From positions 124,001 to 188,000 of the forward strand of contig NZ_JACWMY010000010.1 in the NCBI RefSeq assembly GCF_014773265.1: 64,000 nucleotides of DNA, in the 5' to 3' direction. This document shows, in pieces, positions 42,825-51,073 of this stretch; within the stretch, counting starts at the first letter, position 1; each line of letters opens with the position of its first letter. The notes beneath the pieces were generated by a model. That model searched no databases and was not told the DNA's origin. It was given only the letters and a program-made list of their open reading frames with translations. This DNA comes from Mucilaginibacter pankratovii (GTDB taxonomy: Bacteria > Bacteroidota > Bacteroidia > Sphingobacteriales > Sphingobacteriaceae). The translations under genes and the position numbers were made by a program.

Positions 42825-42944
42825 ATGGGTTCATAGTTGATGGTTCATAGATCATAGCCGAAATCGGAGATGACTGCACCTGTTAACGATTTACCTATGG
42901 AACATAATTATCATAAACTCAAAGTGCTATGAACTATGAACCAT
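42825..42944. repeat. Imperfect inverted repeat with reiterated arms
   Basis: The left arm reads GGTTCATAGTTGATGGTTCATAG and the right arm CTATGAACTATGAACCAT, so the arms pair except for a 7-nt insertion in the left one that repeats its own word. The loop is about 76 nt. It lies between purC and the PhoH gene. Confidence 0.65.
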
Positions 42945-42955
42945 TATCTATATTC

Positions 42956-43921
42956 TTATTGTATATCCCCGTAAGCCTCCAAAATGCGGCGTACCAGTTT
43001 GTGCCTTACAACGTCTTCTCCGCTCAGGTAAACAATGTCGATACCTTTGATGTCGGTGAGGATGCGGAGTGCCGTGTACAGGCCCGATTGCTGTTTTTTC
43101 GGTAAGTCTATCTGGGTTACGTCGCCGGTTACAATAAATTTGGCCGATGGCCCCATACGCGTCAAAAACATCTTCAATTGCATATCGGTGGCATTTTGCG
43201 CCTCATCCAATATTACAAAGCAATTATCAAGCGTACGGCCGCGCATAAATGCCAATGGGGCAATTTCTATGGTGCGGTTCTCCAGGTAAAGTTTCAGCTT
43301 CTCGGCCGGGATCATATCGTCAAGCGCATCGTATAGCGGGCGCAGGTACGGGTCTATCTTCTCCTTCAGGTCGCCCGGTAAAAAGCCCAGGTTCTCCCCT
43401 GCTTCAACCGCCGGGCGGGTAAGGATAATGCGTTTAATTTCTTTGTTTTTGAGCGCACGTACGGCCAGCGCAACAGCGGTATAAGTTTTACCGGTACCTG
43501 CTGGGCCGATGGCAAACAGGATATCGTTTTTGCCAATTCCATCTACCATGCGGTGCTGGTTGGTGGTGCGCGCACGTACCATTACGCCGTTAGGCCCAAA
43601 AACCAATACCTCGCCGCTGGCAAATTTATCTGCTGCGGCAGGTTCACCGGTTGAGGATGCAGGTTTAGGCTTAGTGCCCAGGATCCGCTCTACATCGTTC
43701 GCGTTAAGGCTTTCGTATTTTTCGAGGTGCTGCACCAAACGATCAAATTTTTCCTGGAAGGCGGTTAACTCCTGCTCATCACCCAAAACTTTAACTTCAC
43801 TGCCGCGTGCAACTATTTTAAGCTTAGGATATTGCTTCTTAATGATCTCGAAATGATCGTTATTCGGGCCCCATAAAACGGCGGGGTTTACTTGTTCAAT
43901 TGATAGTTTTAGCTCGTTCAA
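42956..43921 (-). CDS. PhoH-family ATPase
   Basis: A 321-residue P-loop protein. The N-terminal KH-like part (residues 1-85) is followed by a GPNGVMVRARTTNQH linker, the Walker A GPAGTGKTYTAVALA, the segment RIILTRPAVEAGENLGFLPGDLKEKIDPYLRPLYD, and Walker B-like CFVILDEAQNATDMQLKMFLTRMG. This is the PhoH/YbeZ form associated with RNA metabolism and ribosome maturation in other bacteria. Confidence 0.94.
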   Translation of the reverse strand: MNELKLSIEQVNPAVLWGPNNDHFEIIKKQYPKLKIVARGSEVKVLGDEQELTAFQEKFDRLVQHLEKYESLNANDVERILGTKPKPASSTGEPAAADKFASGEVLVFGPNGVMVRARTTNQHRMVDGIGKNDILFAIGPAGTGKTYTAVALAVRALKNKEIKRIILTRPAVEAGENLGFLPGDLKEKIDPYLRPLYDALDDMIPAEKLKLYLENRTIEIAPLAFMRGRTLDNCFVILDEAQNATDMQLKMFLTRMGPSAKFIVTGDVTQIDLPKKQQSGLYTALRILTDIKGIDIVYLSGEDVVRHKLVRRILEAYGDIQ

Positions 43922-44022
43922 TACTAATTGATTTTTTCAGTTGCAGATTTTTATGAATTAAAAATTTAATATTTGCACCTTTAAATGCTCACACAAGATT
44001 AGTAATAAATATTATAAAATTA

Positions 44023-44799
44023 ATGGCAATTATAACTTTAACTACTGACCTGGGCGATAAAGATATTTATCAGGCCGCCCTTAAAGGTAGTATTTTAAAG
44101 TTACTGCCAACAGTAAATATTGTAGATATTACTAACAATGTGGCTGCTTTTAATGTGCAGCAAGCGGCCTTTATACTCAAAAACAGCTTCTACTACTTTC
44201 CGGATGATACGGTGCATTTAATAGGTATAGATACCGTTTACAATAACGCCACCCGCTACCTTGCCGTGCGCTATAAGAACCATTTTTTTGTAGGTGCCGA
44301 TAACGGCATCTTCTCGCTGATGTTTGATGCTGAACCACAGGAAATTGTGGAGATAAATATTATGCAGGACCTTAAATTCCTGCACTTCCCGCTGGCGGAT
44401 ATTTTTGTGAAGGCGGCCTGCCATTTGGCCAAGGGTGGTACACTGGCTAAAATAGGGTTACCGGTTAGCAATGTGGAAAACAAATCTAACCTGCACCCGG
44501 TAATCGACAATAATTTGATCCGTGGCGCTGTGATCTATATCGATTCGTTTCAGAATGTGATCACCAATGTAACCAAGGAGTTTTTTAACCGCGTACAGCA
44601 GGGGCGCCGTTTTGTACTCTACTTTAAACGCAACGAAACCATCACCCACCTCAGCTGGCACTACAACGAAGTACCCGAAGGCGAAAAACTCTGCCTCTTC
44701 GGCATCAGCGACCACCTGGAGATAGCCATTAACAAAGGCAACGCCAGTGGATTGTTAGGGTTGAATGTAGGAGATAGCGTGATCATTGATTTTCATTAG
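44023..44799 (+). CDS. SAM hydroxide adenosyltransferase (DUF62/SAM hydrolase family)
   Basis: A 258-residue member of the chlorinase/fluorinase-like family that, in prokaryotes, hydrolyses S-adenosylmethionine to adenosine and methionine. Landmarks are ITLTTDLGDKDIYQAALKGSIL at the start, VNIVDITNNVAAFNVQQAAFIL, GIDTVYNNATRYLAV, and FFVGADNGIFSLM. The gene is divergent from the PhoH gene and has no SAM riboswitch of its own. The family is widespread with a poorly understood physiological role; it lies in a window with three SAM riboswitches. Confidence 0.92.
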   Translation: MAIITLTTDLGDKDIYQAALKGSILKLLPTVNIVDITNNVAAFNVQQAAFILKNSFYYFPDDTVHLIGIDTVYNNATRYLAVRYKNHFFVGADNGIFSLMFDAEPQEIVEINIMQDLKFLHFPLADIFVKAACHLAKGGTLAKIGLPVSNVENKSNLHPVIDNNLIRGAVIYIDSFQNVITNVTKEFFNRVQQGRRFVLYFKRNETITHLSWHYNEVPEGEKLCLFGISDHLEIAINKGNASGLLGLNVGDSVIIDFH

Positions 44800-44916
44800 T
44801 ATGCAATAGTGAGCTCGTTGCTCCCCTCTTTTCACCCTTGCGTCAATTTTTATTCCTATAGTATAAATCGAACTATAAACCCTTAGTTTTGCAGGTTGAT
44901 AATCATAAACTGATAC

Positions 44917-46743
44917 ATGGCAAGAGGACGATTGAATAGTGGCGCCAAAGCAGAGGCAGAATTACCAAAAGCGAAGATAAATAAGCAAAGTCTGCAAAAT
45001 GTGGGTAAGCTGCTCAGCTACATAAAACCTTACCGCGCAAAGTTTATAGCCGGGCTGTTTTTTCTTTTTATATCGAGTTTGGTGGGGCTTGCCTTCCCTG
45101 CTATTTTGGGGGCGCTGATAGATGCCGCTCAAGGCACCCAAAAATTTAAATTCATTCCGCTAAGCCTTACCGCTATTGGTGTAGGCGGTTTTATATTACT
45201 TTTTGCCCAGGCTTTTGTATCATTTTTCAGGGTAGTATGGTTTGTGCAGGTGGCTGAGAAATCGCTGGCCGATATCCGCCGCGATACCTATTTTAAGCTG
45301 ATCACCCTGCCGATGAATTTCTTCGCCAATCGCCGCGTTGGGGAATTAAACAGCCGCATCAGTTCCGACCTTTCACAAATACAGGATACCCTTACCACAA
45401 CCTTTGCCGAAATAATAAGGCAGGTAATTATTATGGTGGGCGGTGTAATCTTGCTGGCCATCGTATCCGTAAAACTTACCTTAACTGTATTGGCTGTGTT
45501 GCCTTTTATGGTAGCCTTCGCTGTTGTTTTCGGGCGTTTTATCCGTAAGCTCTCCAAACAGGCACAGGATAAACTGGCCGAATCGAACACCATTGTAGAA
45601 GAAACTTTACAAGGCATAGCCAATGTAAAAGCTTTTGTTAACGAAGCCTTTGAGGCCGGCCGCTACAATAATATTTTACAGGATGTTGTGAAGATAGCCG
45701 TACGCGGCGCCAAATTCCGCGGCATATTTGCATCATTCATCGTGTTTTGTTTGTTTGGTGCCTTTGTGGGGGTAATCTGGTACGGTTCTGTTATGGTTAG
45801 CCACCATGAAATGAATGTGGGCGACCTGACCAGCTTTATTATGTACACCATATTTGTGGGTGCGGCAATGGGCAGTTTCCCGGACCTCTACGCCAACATC
45901 CAAAAGGCCGTAGGCGCTACCGAACGCGTGCTGGAAATCCTTGGTGAGCATGGCGAAGATATCTCCATCATCGATGACAATAACACCATCAACGAAAGAA
46001 TCCAGGGCAACCTCTCCTTCTCTGATGTAGTTTTCGCCTACCCTTCCCGTTCGGAATTAACGGTTTTGAATGGTATTTCCTTCGACGCAGCAGCGGGTCA
46101 AAAGGTTGCCATTGTGGGCCCAAGCGGCTCGGGTAAATCTACCATGGCGGCATTGATACTGCAGTTTTACCATCCGCAAAGCGGCACCATTTTATTTGAT
46201 GGCCGCCCGGCAGATGATTTTGCGTTAACGGATATCCGTAACCAGGTGGCCATTGTACCGCAGGATGTATTGCTGTTTGGTGGTACCATTATGGAGAATA
46301 TAGCCTACGGTAAGCTTAACGCCTCTAAAGAAGAAATTATACAGGCCGCCAAACGTGCCAACGCCGATCAGTTTATTACCTCATTCCCCGAGGCTTATGA
46401 AACTGTGGTGGGCGAGCGCGGCGTAAAACTTTCGGGCGGACAAAGGCAGCGTATTGCAATTGCACGCGCATTGTTAAAAAATCCTGCTATATTGATCCTC
46501 GATGAGGCAACCTCGTCTTTAGACTCTGAATCGGAGCGTTTGGTGCAGGAAGCATTGGAAGAATTGATGAAAGGGCGCACCTCTATTATCATTGCCCACC
46601 GCCTCTCTACCATCCGCGAAGCTGATAAGATCATCGTGCTGGAAAAAGGTAACATTATAGAGAACGGCACTCACCAGGAACTGGTAGCCAACGAGCAAGG
46701 CCTTTATAGGTACCTGAGCCAGTTACAATATGAGGTTCAGTAG
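44917..46743 (+). CDS. ABC transporter, fused permease/ATPase (MsbA-like)
   Basis: A 608-residue half-transporter: six membrane helices (residues about 40-325) then an ATPase domain with Walker A GPSGSGKST, Q-loop VAIVPQDVLLFGG, signature LSGGQRQR and Walker B AILILDEATS, and the H-loop AHRLST. It works as a homodimer, exporting lipids or drugs. The N-terminal 30 residues are hydrophilic. It stands alone; the coding end runs directly into the left arm of a long inverted repeat. Confidence 0.94.
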   Translation: MARGRLNSGAKAEAELPKAKINKQSLQNVGKLLSYIKPYRAKFIAGLFFLFISSLVGLAFPAILGALIDAAQGTQKFKFIPLSLTAIGVGGFILLFAQAFVSFFRVVWFVQVAEKSLADIRRDTYFKLITLPMNFFANRRVGELNSRISSDLSQIQDTLTTTFAEIIRQVIIMVGGVILLAIVSVKLTLTVLAVLPFMVAFAVVFGRFIRKLSKQAQDKLAESNTIVEETLQGIANVKAFVNEAFEAGRYNNILQDVVKIAVRGAKFRGIFASFIVFCLFGAFVGVIWYGSVMVSHHEMNVGDLTSFIMYTIFVGAAMGSFPDLYANIQKAVGATERVLEILGEHGEDISIIDDNNTINERIQGNLSFSDVVFAYPSRSELTVLNGISFDAAAGQKVAIVGPSGSGKSTMAALILQFYHPQSGTILFDGRPADDFALTDIRNQVAIVPQDVLLFGGTIMENIAYGKLNASKEEIIQAAKRANADQFITSFPEAYETVVGERGVKLSGGQRQRIAIARALLKNPAILILDEATSSLDSESERLVQEALEELMKGRTSIIIAHRLSTIREADKIIVLEKGNIIENGTHQELVANEQGLYRYLSQLQYEVQ

Positions 46744-46919
46744 TTCACTGGTTCATTAGTTCATTGGTGGAAAGCCGGTGAACTTAGTAAACCGACGTCA
46801 ACTATCATAAACAATTATCTATTTTGCGATTAACATAACCGTTCTTAGTTCTAAAGATTCATTTGCAATGTAACCAACCACGCACCAATGAACAATTGAA
46901 CTAATGAACCACTGAACTA
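46741..46919. repeat. Long imperfect inverted repeat between ABC and MBL genes
   Basis: The left arm at 46741-46769 (TAGTTCACTGGTTCATTAG, then TTCATTGGTG) includes the stop codon of the ABC gene. The right arm at 46883-46919 is its complement except for an 8-nt insertion and one mismatch. The loop is about 113 nt. Both arms are built of the reiterated word GTTCAYT. Confidence 0.75.
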
Positions 46920-46923
46920 AAAG

Positions 46924-48321
46924 ATGAAATTAACCATACACGGGGCGGCCCGGCAGGTAACCGGCAGTATGCATTTACTGCAGGTTGGCCAATATAAAAT
47001 ACTGATAGATTGCGGGCTGGATTACGAAAAGGATCACAATTTGCAGGTGAACGAAGATTTTGGCTTCGATCCTGAGCAAATTGATGTGGTGGTGCTCACC
47101 CACGCGCATATCGACCACTCGGGCAACCTGCCAACGCTGGTGCGCATGGGCTTTAAGGGTCAAATTCTTTGCACGCCCCCTACTGCCGATCTTACAGAAC
47201 TTCTCTTAATAGATTCGGTAAACATATTTTTAAGCAAAGCCGATAAGGGCAGGCGCAACCGTAAACGCCATAAGCATGGCAACAGCGGCCCGCAGCCGCT
47301 TTATCTGCAAAAACACGTAATGGACACGGTGGAGCGCTTTGTAACCATTGGTTTCAACCGCCCGTTCCGCATCAATGGCGATATTGAACTTACTTTTATC
47401 CAGGCAGGACATTTATTGGGTGCTGCCGCTGCTGTTTTTAAAGTAGTGGAAGACGGCGTAGAGAAATCAATTGCATTTACCGGCGATATCGGCCGTAAAA
47501 ACTACCCGGTATTGAACGACCCGGAGCCCCTGCCGCAGGTAGATTACATAGTGAGCGAGGCTACCTACGGTGGCCGTACGCACACAAAAGGTAAATCGGT
47601 AGAAGAAACGCTGGTGGAAACTATCGAAAAGGTTTGCATCAAAGAGCAGGGCCGGCTCATTATCCCGGCATTTAGCATCGGGCGCACGCAGTCGCTGGTA
47701 TTCGCTTTAAACAAGATCTTCAGCACCGGTCTGTTGCCGCCGGTGGCCATATTTGTAGATAGCCCGATGGCAACACGCGCTACCGACATCTTCCGCAAGC
47801 ACCATAGCCTGGTAAACCCCGAGGCGCAGGAGTTTTATAACCGCCAGGGCGATGAATTTGAATTTGATAACCTTACGTATGTAGAAACGCTGAAAGACAG
47901 CCGCCAGGTTTCTAACTATTACGAGCCCTGTATCATCATCTCTTCGGCGGGGATGCTGGAGGGCGGGCGGATACAAGATCACCTTTTTTATAATATCCAG
48001 AATTATTACTGTACCATTCTTTTCATCGGTTACTGCGCCAAAGGTACTTTAGGGTACCGCCTGCTGCGTGGCGACCCTATCGTCCACATTAAAGACCGCG
48101 ACCTGGCCGTTTACGCCACCATCAAAAAAACGGACGTATTAAGCGCCCACGGCGACCATGAGGACTTGCTGAATAATATCATGCAGCAAGATGTAAACAA
48201 GCTGAAAGGCGTGTTCCTGGTGCATGGCGAAGCCGTGAGTATGCAGGCATTAGCCGATGCTTTGGGGCCCGAAGGTTATCAGGTAACAATACCCGAGAAG
48301 GGTGTGGTTTACGAGTTGTAG
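46924..48321 (+). CDS. Beta-CASP metallo-hydrolase (RNA nuclease-like)
   Basis: A 465-residue metallo-beta-lactamase/beta-CASP protein. The metal site is LTHAHIDHSGNLP (His60, His62, Asp64, His65). Beta-CASP motifs appear as VSEATYGGRTH, VDSPMATRATDIF, ISSAGMLEGGRIQDHL and AHGDHEDLL. The family includes mRNA 3'-processing CPSF-73-like nucleases, so RNA processing is likely, but no substrate is known. It is convergent with the desulfurase gene, 26 nt away, without an obvious terminator. Confidence 0.92.
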   Translation: MKLTIHGAARQVTGSMHLLQVGQYKILIDCGLDYEKDHNLQVNEDFGFDPEQIDVVVLTHAHIDHSGNLPTLVRMGFKGQILCTPPTADLTELLLIDSVNIFLSKADKGRRNRKRHKHGNSGPQPLYLQKHVMDTVERFVTIGFNRPFRINGDIELTFIQAGHLLGAAAAVFKVVEDGVEKSIAFTGDIGRKNYPVLNDPEPLPQVDYIVSEATYGGRTHTKGKSVEETLVETIEKVCIKEQGRLIIPAFSIGRTQSLVFALNKIFSTGLLPPVAIFVDSPMATRATDIFRKHHSLVNPEAQEFYNRQGDEFEFDNLTYVETLKDSRQVSNYYEPCIIISSAGMLEGGRIQDHLFYNIQNYYCTILFIGYCAKGTLGYRLLRGDPIVHIKDRDLAVYATIKKTDVLSAHGDHEDLLNNIMQQDVNKLKGVFLVHGEAVSMQALADALGPEGYQVTIPEKGVVYEL

Positions 48322-48347
48322 CGCAACTTATACTTATTGCAATATTC

Positions 48348-49484
48348 TTATGCAGCTACAGCTTTGTATAAAGCCGATAATCTTTCTACGGTATAATCAA
48401 TTTCTTCAGCAGTATTAAATTTACTGAACGAGAAACGGATATTGTTTCGGGAGGTATCTGCGCCGATAGCTTTCAACACATGTGATACCGAACCGGTTGA
48501 GCAGGCACTGCCGCCGGACACGGAGATGTTATGCTGATCGAGGTAAGTAAGCAAATCTCCGGTTGCATAACTAACGGGCAGGCTTGCATTTAGCACGGTG
48601 TACAGGCTCTTATCGGCAATGGCCGAGTTACCGTTAAACTGCACATCTCCTATTTGCTCCTGCAATTTAGCTATCATCCTGTTTTTTAAGCTTTGGATAT
48701 AAACCCGGTGCCCGTCGATATCGCTATAGGCTACTTCCAGCGCCTTTGCCAGGCCAATGATGCCGTGGATGTTTTCGGTACCAGCGCGTAGTTTTCGTTC
48801 CTGCGCCCCGCCGTGCAATAATTGTGATAACTGTACGCCATCGCGGCAGTATAAAAAGCCCACGCCTTTTGGCCCATGAAATTTATGTGCAGATGCTGCT
48901 ATAAAATGTGTTTTTAGTTTCGACAGATCGTGCCGGTAATGGCCCATGGTCTGTACGGTGTCTGAGTGGAAAAGTGCGCCCCTGCTTTTACAGATCTCGC
49001 CTATCAGTTCAATGTTATTCAGGTTGCCTATTTCGTTATTGGCATGCATTACCGATACCAGCGATTGTTTGTTATCCCTCAAAAGATCATCCAGGTGGTT
49101 AATATCCAGGTTGCCGCGGTTATCGGTATTAATAAAACTTAATTTTATTTCGCCGTTGTTTTTTAAAACTTCGAGTGTGTGTAGCACGGCGTGATGCTCA
49201 AAAGGTGTAGTGATCACATGTTTTATTTGATGAGAACGTACGCTCGATAGTATAGCCGTGTTATCTGCCTCTGTCCCTCCGCTGGTAAATACAATTTCGT
49301 TTGGCGATGCGTTCAGCAGATCGGCTATGGTAGCGCGCGCGCCGTCTATGGCAACCTTTGCCTCGCGCCCATGTGCATGGTGCGATGATGGGTTACCGTA
49401 AAATTCTAATAAGTAAGGAGTTATTGCTTTAAAAACTTCGTTATCCAATTGGGTGGTGGCGGCGTTGTCCAGGTAAATTCTCAT
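48348..49484 (-). CDS. Cysteine desulfurase (NifS/IscS-like)
   Basis: A 378-residue PLP enzyme that removes sulfur from cysteine for Fe-S clusters or other thio-cofactors. The chain starts RIYLDNAATTQLD. The PLP Lys201 lies in ASAHKFHGPKGVGF, the stacking His in TTPFEHHAV, and the catalytic Cys328 in SGGSACSTGS is intact. Compared with the paralog at 52358 it keeps every catalytic residue and has three cysteines. It has a SAM riboswitch in its leader and a TCTAT-N7-ATAGA operator at its promoter, but no cysteine-rich leader ORF. Confidence 0.94.
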   Translation of the reverse strand: MRIYLDNAATTQLDNEVFKAITPYLLEFYGNPSSHHAHGREAKVAIDGARATIADLLNASPNEIVFTSGGTEADNTAILSSVRSHQIKHVITTPFEHHAVLHTLEVLKNNGEIKLSFINTDNRGNLDINHLDDLLRDNKQSLVSVMHANNEIGNLNNIELIGEICKSRGALFHSDTVQTMGHYRHDLSKLKTHFIAASAHKFHGPKGVGFLYCRDGVQLSQLLHGGAQERKLRAGTENIHGIIGLAKALEVAYSDIDGHRVYIQSLKNRMIAKLQEQIGDVQFNGNSAIADKSLYTVLNASLPVSYATGDLLTYLDQHNISVSGGSACSTGSVSHVLKAIGADTSRNNIRFSFSKFNTAEEIDYTVERLSALYKAVAA

Positions 49485-49584
49485 TGTCTTTATTTTTTTA
49501 ATGTTACAATTTGCTTTAGTAACTTATCTCAAAAAACAGAAGACATAACGGACAAAGCTATCGAAGCTTTTAATTTATAGTCAT

Positions 49585-49697
49585 CTTATCTTTCCCCAAT
49601 TAAATGGAGCAGGAATTAGCACCTTTTACAAGCTTTAAAAAGCCGGTACAGGTTGCTAAGACGTCGTAGGGCCTTTCCCTCTGTCTTTCTGGATAAG
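49585..49697 (-). ncRNA. SAM riboswitch (S-box) of the cysteine desulfurase gene
   Basis: On the minus strand: a CTTATC/GATAAG closing stem, AGACAGAGGGAAAGGCCC, GACGTCTTAGCAACCTG and AAGGTGCTAATTCC. These are the conserved S-box core. It lies about 100 nt before the ATG. The short downstream frames (MTIN, MSSVF) are not cysteine-rich. Confidence 0.92.
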
Positions 49698-49721
49698 TTA
49701 TAAAAGAACTAAATGATGATG

Positions 49722-49754
49722 CAAATATATTATTAATTCTATTAATCCTATAGA
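49722..49754 (-). promoter_or_regulatory. Promoter and 17-bp palindromic operator of the cysteine desulfurase gene
   Basis: TCTATAGGATTAATAGA (49738-49754, minus strand) is a TCTAT-N7-ATAGA palindrome. The -7 box TATATTTG (49722-49729) follows after exactly 8 nt. The spacing is identical at 52150 and 55307. A dimeric repressor binding here would cover the region between -33 and -7. Confidence 0.72.
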
Positions 49755-49783
49755 TTTTATATAATTAATTGTAAAATTAAGTT

Positions 49784-50104
49784 TTATAAGAGTTGTTTAC
49801 TCAGTTTTTCAACCAGGCATTTCTTGGGGACCGCCCCGATCTGCTTGTCTACTATCTCGCCATTCTTAAAAAACAGCATGGCGGGAATGTTTCGGATACC
49901 GTACTTTTTTGAAGTTTCCGGGTTTTTCTCGGCATCTATTTTTGCTATGATGGCCACGTCTTTATAGTCGGCAAAAAGCTCTTCAATAACCGGGCTAACC
50001 ATTTTACATGGGCCACACCAATCGGCCCAAAAATCCAACAGTACCGGTTTTTCAGCTTTAATCACCAGCTCATCAAAATTTGCATCAGTTATAGTTACAG
50101 ACAT
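49784..50104 (-). CDS. trxA: Thioredoxin
   Basis: A 106-residue thioredoxin with the active site WADWCGPCK (Cys30, Cys33). The rest (VLLDFWADWCGPCK, IAKIDAEKNPETSKKYGIRNIPAMLFFKNG with the cis-Pro) is standard. It reduces disulfides in the cytoplasm. It lies 5 nt after a secreted-protein gene and behind tRNA-Cys, so it seems to be the last member of a unit headed by a Cys-codon leader. Confidence 0.95.
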   Translation of the reverse strand: MSVTITDANFDELVIKAEKPVLLDFWADWCGPCKMVSPVIEELFADYKDVAIIAKIDAEKNPETSKKYGIRNIPAMLFFKNGEIVDKQIGAVPKKCLVEKLSKQLL

Positions 50105-50109
50105 ATTTT

Positions 50110-50544
50110 TTAATTTAAAGCCAGATCCTCAACAGGTACATCCCAGTGCGCCAAAAGCAGTTCAAAACGGTGTTGTTCGGCCTTTTTATACGCTTCCTCA
50201 TCGGGGAACAATTGTTTTTTAAACGGATCGGTTATACTGTAGTCGAACGCCAGGTGTTCATTTTTAAAGGTTAAGACCACTTTAAAATCCCACCGGCTAT
50301 CTTCGCTGCTGTGTATTAAGGGCGCTTCCGCGCGGATACTTAATACATCGCCTTTCTCCAATAGCTTTTTTAAAAGCGGGTAATGGTTCTTTTTCCAAAG
50401 TGCAATAAATTCTTCGGCATGCCCCCATTTTACCCTATAATAGTTCTCTATCGTAAATGAGCCAATTGCCGTTTGCGCAAACAATTTATGCTCGGCCAAA
50501 GTAAAAAATGTAAAGATCATAGCGCTCGTGATTACTTTTTTCAT
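50110..50544 (-). CDS. Secreted protein, unknown
   Basis: A 144-residue exported protein with a signal peptide (MKKVITSAMIFTFFTLAEHKLFAQ). The mature part (VKWGHAEEFIALWKKNHYPLLKKLLEKGD, WDFKVVLTFKNEHLAFDYS) resembles a ferredoxin-like/EthD-type small domain, though no family is certain. It lies 11 nt after tRNA-Cys and 5 nt before trxA, so probably co-transcribed. No known function. Confidence 0.8.
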   Translation of the reverse strand: MKKVITSAMIFTFFTLAEHKLFAQTAIGSFTIENYYRVKWGHAEEFIALWKKNHYPLLKKLLEKGDVLSIRAEAPLIHSSEDSRWDFKVVLTFKNEHLAFDYSITDPFKKQLFPDEEAYKKAEQHRFELLLAHWDVPVEDLALN

Positions 50545-50555
50545 ACCCTATTTAA

Positions 50556-50629
50556 TGGAGGTCAGAAGCGGATTTGAACCGCTGTAGAAGGTTTTGCAGA
50601 CCCTTGCCTAACCGCTCGGCCATCTGACC
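50556..50629 (-). tRNA. tRNA-Cys (GCA), CCA encoded
   Basis: Full cloverleaf on the minus strand: acceptor GGTCAGA/TCTGACC, D arm GCCGAGCGGTTAGGC, anticodon arm AGGGT-CTGCAAA-ACCTT (GCA), a 4-nt variable loop and T arm AGCGG-TTCAAAT-CCGCT, ending in TCCA. It begins 6 nt after the Hc1 stop codon and is followed after 11 nt by a protein gene, so it seems to lie within a mixed mRNA/tRNA transcript. Confidence 0.95.
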
Positions 50630-50635
50630 ATTTTG

Positions 50636-50818
50636 CTACTTCTTGCTGCTGACTTTAAGCTCGGATACTTCCTGCCTTATTTCCTGTGCCACTTTTTTTA
50701 TTTGTTGTAAACTGTTTCTCAGCCTGGTGCCAGCCGCATGGTTATCATTGTTATAAAATTTATCCGCATCCTGCTCTGCATTGGCTATCAGACTTTTTAA
50801 TTGTGCAAACTTTGCCAT
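50636..50818 (-). CDS. Histone H1-like protein Hc1
   Basis: A 60-residue basic helical protein (MAKFAQLKSLIANAEQDADKF, AAGTRLRNSLQQIKKVAQEI). It matches the small histone H1-like (Hc1) proteins of Bacteroidota, which are thought to bind DNA. ATG 50818 gives the family start; an in-frame extension to 50857 is not supported. It lies directly before tRNA-Cys (6 nt). An own promoter in the 103 nt before it cannot be excluded. Confidence 0.85.
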   Translation of the reverse strand: MAKFAQLKSLIANAEQDADKFYNNDNHAAGTRLRNSLQQIKKVAQEIRQEVSELKVSSKK

Positions 50819-50921
50819 AAATAATTGTGTATAAGAGATTTTGTAAATAAAAGACAATTAAGGAAGGAAATTAATGAAGGCTGCGGCAGCGCCACAGAAA
50901 TTTATTGGAAACGATAACGGA

Positions 50922-50993
50922 TCAACCGCAACAACAGCAGAATGCTGCTTTGCTGTAAAGATTTAAAAATATAAAAAGGCTCCGTTTGCTCAT
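50922..50993 (-). CDS. Cysteine-rich leader peptide upstream of Hc1 and tRNA-Cys
   Basis: A 23-codon ORF starting MSKRSLF and ending AAFCCCCG before TGA (codons TGC-TGT-TGT-TGC). It lies 11 nt behind a TCTAT-N7-ATAGA palindrome and about 27 nt from the presumed transcription start. It fits a leader that senses charged Cys-tRNA. Downstream on the same strand lie Hc1, tRNA-Cys, a secreted protein and trxA. Confidence 0.72.
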   Translation of the reverse strand: MSKRSLFIFLNLYSKAAFCCCCG

Positions 50994-51004
50994 TGTATAT
51001 ATTA

Positions 51005-51033
51005 TCTATAGATTTTATAGAGATTCAAAAGTA
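51005..51033 (-). promoter_or_regulatory. Promoter and 17-bp palindrome of the leader-Hc1-tRNA-Cys unit
   Basis: TACTTTTG (-7 box, 51026-51033, minus strand) is followed after 4 nt by TCTATAAAATCTATAGA (51005-51021), a TCTAT-N7-ATAGA palindrome. Unlike the others the palindrome lies just downstream of the -7 box, over the presumed start point. Confidence 0.65.
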
Positions 51034-51073
51034 TAAATGTTCTCTCTAAAATCAAAATAATTTATTTATTATT

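Noticed and set aside
49500..49584. A cysteine-rich leader ORF for the desulfurase gene
   Set aside because: Both strands were read between the S-box and the ATG; only MTIN and MSSVF frames occur on the minus strand, with no Cys codon run.
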